Assembly: GCA_023554435.1 (NCBI GenBank)
Contig: JAMJQV010000256.1
Span: forward strand, 1-8,624
Origin: Gemmatimonadota bacterium
GTDB taxonomy: Bacteria; Gemmatimonadota; Gemmatimonadetes; Palauibacterales; Palauibacteraceae
Reading direction: 5' to 3'
DNA: 8,624 nt
Under the pieces are notes generated by a model. That model ran no database searches. It was not told where the DNA came from and saw only the letters and a program-made list of their open reading frames with translations. Both the position numbers and the translations under genes were made by a program. The number at the start of each line of letters is the position of its first letter. The first letter of the stretch is position 1. Shown here piece by piece: positions 5,012 through 8,624 of this stretch.

Positions 5012-6541
5012 ATGACCAGGTCCCGCTCTCGACCTCCGCTGCTCGTGGCTCTCGCTCTCATGGCCGGCTGTACCGTAGGTCCCGACTACGAGCCTCCCGA
5101 TTTCACCGTGGAGACCGTGCCCGACCAGTGGCGAACCACGGTGGAGACGGAGATGGCAGCCGACACCACCGATCTCGAGATGTGGTGGGTCGCGTTCAAC
5201 GACTCGCTACTGACCGAGCTGATCAAGCGATCCGAGTTCGGAAACCTGGATCTCCAGGCCGCGGTCGGCCGGGTGGCCGAGGCACGCGCGATTCGGGGCG
5301 TGGCGAAGGGCGGCTACTGGCCCGACATCGTGCTCGGCGGTGCGTACAGCTACCAGAAGCTTAGCGAGAACGGGCTCCAGGGCGCCCAGGTTCCGCCGGA
5401 CGACGGGAGCGGGGGTGATGCGACCTCGTTGCTCGCGGACCCCTTCGATTCCTGGAATGCGGGACTCAGCCTCAGCTGGGAGATCGACCTGTTCGGGCGC
5501 ATCCGGCGCACGGTCGAAGCCGCCGACGCTCAGCTACAGGCCTCGGTCGAAGACTACCGGGACGTCCTGGTGACTCTCTACGCGGAAGTGGGATCTGCCT
5601 ACGTGGATGCCCGGGCGTTCCAGACCAGGTTGGACTTCGCCACGCAGAATGTCACCGCGCAGGAGAACAGCCTCGAGTTGACGCGGGACCGCTTCAACGC
5701 AGGCCTCACGTCGGCGCTGGATGTGGCCCAGGCCGAGCAGAACCTGGCGCAGACCCGCTCGACGATCCCAGCCCTGGAGATCGGACTCGAAGCTGCGCTC
5801 AATCGGCTGGCGGTGCTGCTGGGTCAAGCGCCGGGTTCCATCCACGACGAATTGCAGGACCATACTGGGCTCCCCCAGCCTGACGACAAGGTGGCGTACG
5901 GAATTCCGGCAGATCTCCTCCGCAGGCGACCCGACATCCGGCAAGCCGAACGCTTGCTGGCGTCCCAGACCGCCCGAATCGGGATCGCCACGGCGGACCT
6001 GTACCCGACGCTGTCCCTCGGGGGCACCGTCGGGCTCGAAGCCCTCGACTTCGACAATCTCGGAGACGGGGGCAGCGTGTTCTGGAGCATCGTCCCCAAG
6101 ATCAGCTGGCCGATCTTTACGGGTGGCAAGATCCGCAACCGGATCCGGGCCGAGGAGGCTCGCACCGCACAAGCGCTGGCGGCCTATGAGCAGACCGTGC
6201 TTCGCGCCCTCGAGGAAGTGCAGAACGCCCTGGTGGCCTACGGCCAGGAGAAGATGAGGCGGGACCGGTTGCGCGAGGCCGTGGAAGCATCGCAGCGGGC
6301 CGTGAATCTGGTCGAGACCCAGTACCTGTCAGGTCTGACCAACTTCCAGAACTTCCTGGACTCGCAGCGCTCCCTGTTTCGGCAGCAGGACGAGCTTGCC
6401 GAGAGTTCGGGACAGGTTCGGAACAACCTGATCGATCTGAACCGGGCTCTCGGCGGCGGCTGGTCACCGAGCCAGGCCGAAATGACGGCGGCGGCCGCCG
6501 CCGGTGAAACTCCACCTCCAGCGATCGGGGGTGACCGATGA
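5012..6541 (+). CDS. RND efflux outer-membrane factor lipoprotein (TolC/OprM/NodT type)
   Basis: Trimeric outer-membrane channel that gives the RND pump its exit duct. The 509-residue product starts with a basic, hydrophobic lipoprotein signal ending ALMAGC, so C20 is the likely lipidated residue. It is followed by TVGPDYEPP, the conserved opening of OprM/NodT-type factors. Two outer-membrane efflux repeats follow: the first about 65-275 (AVGRVAEARA, LSWEIDLFGR, ALDVAQAEQNLAQ), the second about 298-482, with the family signature LLRRRPDIRQAERLLASQTA, then PKISWPIFTGG and LSGLTNFQNFLDSQRSLF. It ends in an Ala-rich tail. This is the first gene of the operon, and its stop overlaps the start of the membrane-fusion gene as ATGA, so the two are probably translationally coupled. 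Its substrates cannot be told from the sequence. Confidence 0.95.
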   Translation: MTRSRSRPPLLVALALMAGCTVGPDYEPPDFTVETVPDQWRTTVETEMAADTTDLEMWWVAFNDSLLTELIKRSEFGNLDLQAAVGRVAEARAIRGVAKGGYWPDIVLGGAYSYQKLSENGLQGAQVPPDDGSGGDATSLLADPFDSWNAGLSLSWEIDLFGRIRRTVEAADAQLQASVEDYRDVLVTLYAEVGSAYVDARAFQTRLDFATQNVTAQENSLELTRDRFNAGLTSALDVAQAEQNLAQTRSTIPALEIGLEAALNRLAVLLGQAPGSIHDELQDHTGLPQPDDKVAYGIPADLLRRRPDIRQAERLLASQTARIGIATADLYPTLSLGGTVGLEALDFDNLGDGGSVFWSIVPKISWPIFTGGKIRNRIRAEEARTAQALAAYEQTVLRALEEVQNALVAYGQEKMRRDRLREAVEASQRAVNLVETQYLSGLTNFQNFLDSQRSLFRQQDELAESSGQVRNNLIDLNRALGGGWSPSQAEMTAAAAAGETPPPAIGGDR

Positions 6542-7821
6542 GGATACCATTGATGAGCATCGATAGAGTCTGGATCGCCGTACTCGCAGCGGGCCTGCTC
6601 ACCTCCGGCTGCGGTGGCGAGGACGTCATCCGGCAGGCCCCGGAAGTGACGGTATCTCAGCCCGTCGTGCGGCCCGTGCAGCCGTACGTGGACTTCACCG
6701 GGACCACACGCGCCGTCGAAGCCGTCGAAGTCCGGGCGCGGGTCGGAGGCGTGCTCGAGCAGCAGCTGTTCTCGGCGTCGGACGTCGTCGAGGAAGGTGA
6801 CGTTCTCTTCATAATCGAGCAGGAGCAGTACGAAGCGGCGCGCGATGAGGCGGATGCACTCCTGCGTTCTGCGGTCGCCGACTCGGCGCTGAAGGAATCG
6901 AATCTCGAGCGAATACAGATCGCAATTGAGACCAACGCGGTGAGCCGACAGGACCTGGATCGAGCGCAGGCCGAGCGTGACGCCGCGGTGGCGGCTGTCC
7001 TCGGAGCCCGGGCCGGACTCGCCAGGGCGCAGCTAGACTACGAGTACACGACGGTGCGCAGCCCGATCGCCGGCCAGGTGGGGCGACGCAGGGTCGATCC
7101 GGGGAACCTGGTCGGGTTCGGGGAGCAGACGCTTCTCACGACGGTCAACCGGATGCAGCCGATCCACGTGCTCTTCAATGCTCCGGAGTGGGTCGTCCTC
7201 GCGATGCTTCGCGCCATGCAGGAGGTGCGGGATCAGCCGGGCGATGCCAGCACGATCGAGTCGATGGAGTCGTCGACTGGCGAGCAGAATGCCGAAGAGC
7301 TCGAGGCACAGAAGGAGGTGGCCCGCGTCCTGATCGGGACGTCGGCGGACGCCGACACGTTTCCGTTCCGCGGCTACATCGATTTCATCGGGAACACGGT
7401 GGACCCGAGCACGGGCACGATCGAGCTTCGCGCCCTGTTCGAGAACGAGGATCTGCTGCTGTTTCCGGGCCTTTTCGTGCGAGTCCGCGTGATGGCCGTG
7501 GAAGCCTCGGACGCCCTGCTGGTCGATGAGCGGGCCATCGGCACGGACCTGGGCGGCAAGTACCTGTTCCTGGTCGGTGAGAACGACATCGTCGAGCGCG
7601 TCTACGTGACGGTGGGGCAGCCGCAGCCCGACGGAACGATCGTGGTCGAGGAAGGCCTGGATCCGGATGCTACCTACATTTCCAATGGGCTGCTTCGCGC
7701 TCGGCCGGGCCTGCCGGTCACTCCGATGACCGAGGAAGAGGTGGCGCAACGACAGGCAGGCATCGAGGCACAGATGCAGGCGCCCGCAGGCGAAGACGAA
7801 GACTCCGGAGAGGAGGAGTAG
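6538..7821 (+). CDS. RND efflux periplasmic adaptor (membrane-fusion protein, AcrA/MexA type)
   Basis: Periplasmic adaptor joining the inner-membrane RND permease to the outer-membrane channel. The 427-residue product has a lipoprotein signal ending LLTSGC (C25). A beta/lipoyl half-motif follows (VEVRARVGGVLEQ, then VVEEGDVLFIIE, about 63-94). An alpha-helical hairpin of AcrA-like length covers about 99-168, with the tip around NAVSRQDLDRAQ, and the second lipoyl half is YTTVRSPIAGQVG (170-182). The beta-barrel runs from QPIHVLFNAPE (207-217) to GLFVRVRV (311-318), and the membrane-proximal domain follows. Two oddities: an extra, acidic and Ser-rich stretch at about 232-258 inside the beta-barrel domain compared with AcrA, and a very acidic C-terminus (GEDEDSGEEE). 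The start overlaps the upstream stop by 4 bp, with GGGGGTGA upstream. The RND permease follows after 3 bp. An in-frame ATG at 6553 is an alternative start. Confidence 0.95.
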   Translation: MRIPLMSIDRVWIAVLAAGLLTSGCGGEDVIRQAPEVTVSQPVVRPVQPYVDFTGTTRAVEAVEVRARVGGVLEQQLFSASDVVEEGDVLFIIEQEQYEAARDEADALLRSAVADSALKESNLERIQIAIETNAVSRQDLDRAQAERDAAVAAVLGARAGLARAQLDYEYTTVRSPIAGQVGRRRVDPGNLVGFGEQTLLTTVNRMQPIHVLFNAPEWVVLAMLRAMQEVRDQPGDASTIESMESSTGEQNAEELEAQKEVARVLIGTSADADTFPFRGYIDFIGNTVDPSTGTIELRALFENEDLLLFPGLFVRVRVMAVEASDALLVDERAIGTDLGGKYLFLVGENDIVERVYVTVGQPQPDGTIVVEEGLDPDATYISNGLLRARPGLPVTPMTEEEVAQRQAGIEAQMQAPAGEDEDSGEEE

Positions 7822-7824
7822 GCC

Positions 7825-8624
7825 ATGTTCAGCCGCTTCTTCATCTACCGGCCGGTCTTCGCGCTGGTCATTTCGATCGTGGTCGTCATCCTGGGGACGA
7901 TCTCGATCCCCACCCTTCCGGTGGAGTCGATGCCTGACATCACTCCCCCCACCGTGGAAGTGAGCACGACCTTCCCCGGGGCGAGCGCACAGGTCGTAGA
8001 GCAGACGGTCACCACGCCGATCGAGAAGGAAGTGAACGGCGTGGAGAACATGATCTACATGCAGTCGAAGAGCACTTCGGTCGGCTCGATGAACCTCACG
8101 ATCTCGTTCGACATCGGCACGGACCCGGACATGGCGGCGGTGCTCACGCAGAACCGCGTCGCGATCGCCGAGCCGTTGCTCCCGGAAGAGGTCAAGCGGC
8201 AGGGGGTGAAGACGGAAAAGAAGTCGACGCAGATCACCCTCATGGTCAACATCATCTCTCCCGATGGCCGGTACGACGACATCTTCATCTCCAACTACGC
8301 CACGACCCAGATCAGCGACGTTCTGGCCCGCGTCGATGGGGTCGGGAAGGTGCAGTCGATGGGGGCCAAGGACTTCGGGATGCGGATCTGGCTGGATCCC
8401 GGCAGGCTCAAGGCCCGCAACCTCACGACCGATGAAGTGATCAGTGCCCTGCGCGAGCAGAACGTGCAGGTGGCCGCGGGCGCGATCGGACAGCCGCCGA
8501 ATCCGGAGGGCCTCAACTTCCAGTACACGATCACCACCCTCGGCCGCCTCGAGACCGTTCAGCAGTTCGAGAACATCATTGTGAAGACCGGCCGGGCGGG
8601 GGAAATCGTCAGGATTCGCGACGT
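7825..8624 (+). CDS. RND efflux permease, AcrB/HAE1 family (5' part, cut by window edge)
   Basis: Proton-driven inner-membrane pump that captures substrates in the membrane and periplasm and passes them to the outer-membrane channel. The first 266 residues are present, of about 1,030-1,060 expected. The N-terminus MFSRFFIYRPVFA leads into transmembrane helix 1 (about 11-30). The porter domain shows PPTVEVSTTFPGASAQVVEQ, NGVENMIYMQSKS and QNRVAIAEPLLPEEVKRQGV. DGVGKVQSMG, MRIWLDPGRL and EQNVQVAAGAIGQPP follow, all in AcrB order and spacing. The start is ATG with GGAGGA 8 nt upstream and lies 3 bp after the membrane-fusion gene. The helix-4 Asp pair needed for proton transfer is beyond the right edge, so it cannot be checked. 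Sequence type points to a drug or lipophile (HAE1) pump rather than a heavy-metal CusA type. Confidence 0.96.
   Translation, partial: MFSRFFIYRPVFALVISIVVVILGTISIPTLPVESMPDITPPTVEVSTTFPGASAQVVEQTVTTPIEKEVNGVENMIYMQSKSTSVGSMNLTISFDIGTDPDMAAVLTQNRVAIAEPLLPEEVKRQGVKTEKKSTQITLMVNIISPDGRYDDIFISNYATTQISDVLARVDGVGKVQSMGAKDFGMRIWLDPGRLKARNLTTDEVISALREQNVQVAAGAIGQPPNPEGLNFQYTITTLGRLETVQQFENIIVKTGRAGEIVRIRD

Noticed and set aside
1..8624. CRISPR array, tRNA/rRNA gene, insertion sequence or attachment site
   Set aside because: Reading both strands I saw no regularly spaced repeats, no transposase or integrase motifs with terminal repeats, and no structural RNA gene.

Overview
The window is GC-rich bacterial DNA. 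Several proteins carry Sec or lipoprotein signals, and a tripartite RND pump with an outer-membrane component is present, so the host is Gram-negative (diderm). The gene style would fit a phylum such as Gemmatimonadota, but nothing here fixes the taxonomy and that is only a guess.

Left part (1-2477): a purine nucleoside salvage locus. On the minus strand a nucleoside hydrolase is followed 45 bp later by a ribokinase that runs off the left edge. Divergently, across a short gap, lies an adenosine-deaminase-family enzyme. Together they could deaminate adenosine, split the nucleoside into base and ribose, and phosphorylate the ribose. The hydrolase has proline where the family's catalytic histidine normally sits.

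Middle (2478-3078): about 400 bp of visibly less GC-rich, non-coding DNA leads into a 44-codon gene for a single-span membrane protein. It holds two symmetric sequences resembling CRP/FNR-family operators 53 bp apart (one a full match to TGTGA-N6-TCACA) and two or three small hairpins. The small gene has a strong ribosome-binding site and is followed by a hairpin touching its stop codon and then a GC-rich intrinsic terminator. This looks like a self-contained, regulated small-protein transcription unit and is the most interesting part of the window.

Right part (3081-8624): a minus-strand MscS-family mechanosensitive channel with a long, predicted periplasmic coiled-coil N-terminal domain. Divergent from it is an efflux operon in the order outer-membrane factor, membrane-fusion protein, RND permease (cut by the right edge). 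The operon has a near-consensus sigma-70-type promoter, and its first two genes overlap by ATGA. The mscS/pump intergenic region carries two short palindromes that could be operators.
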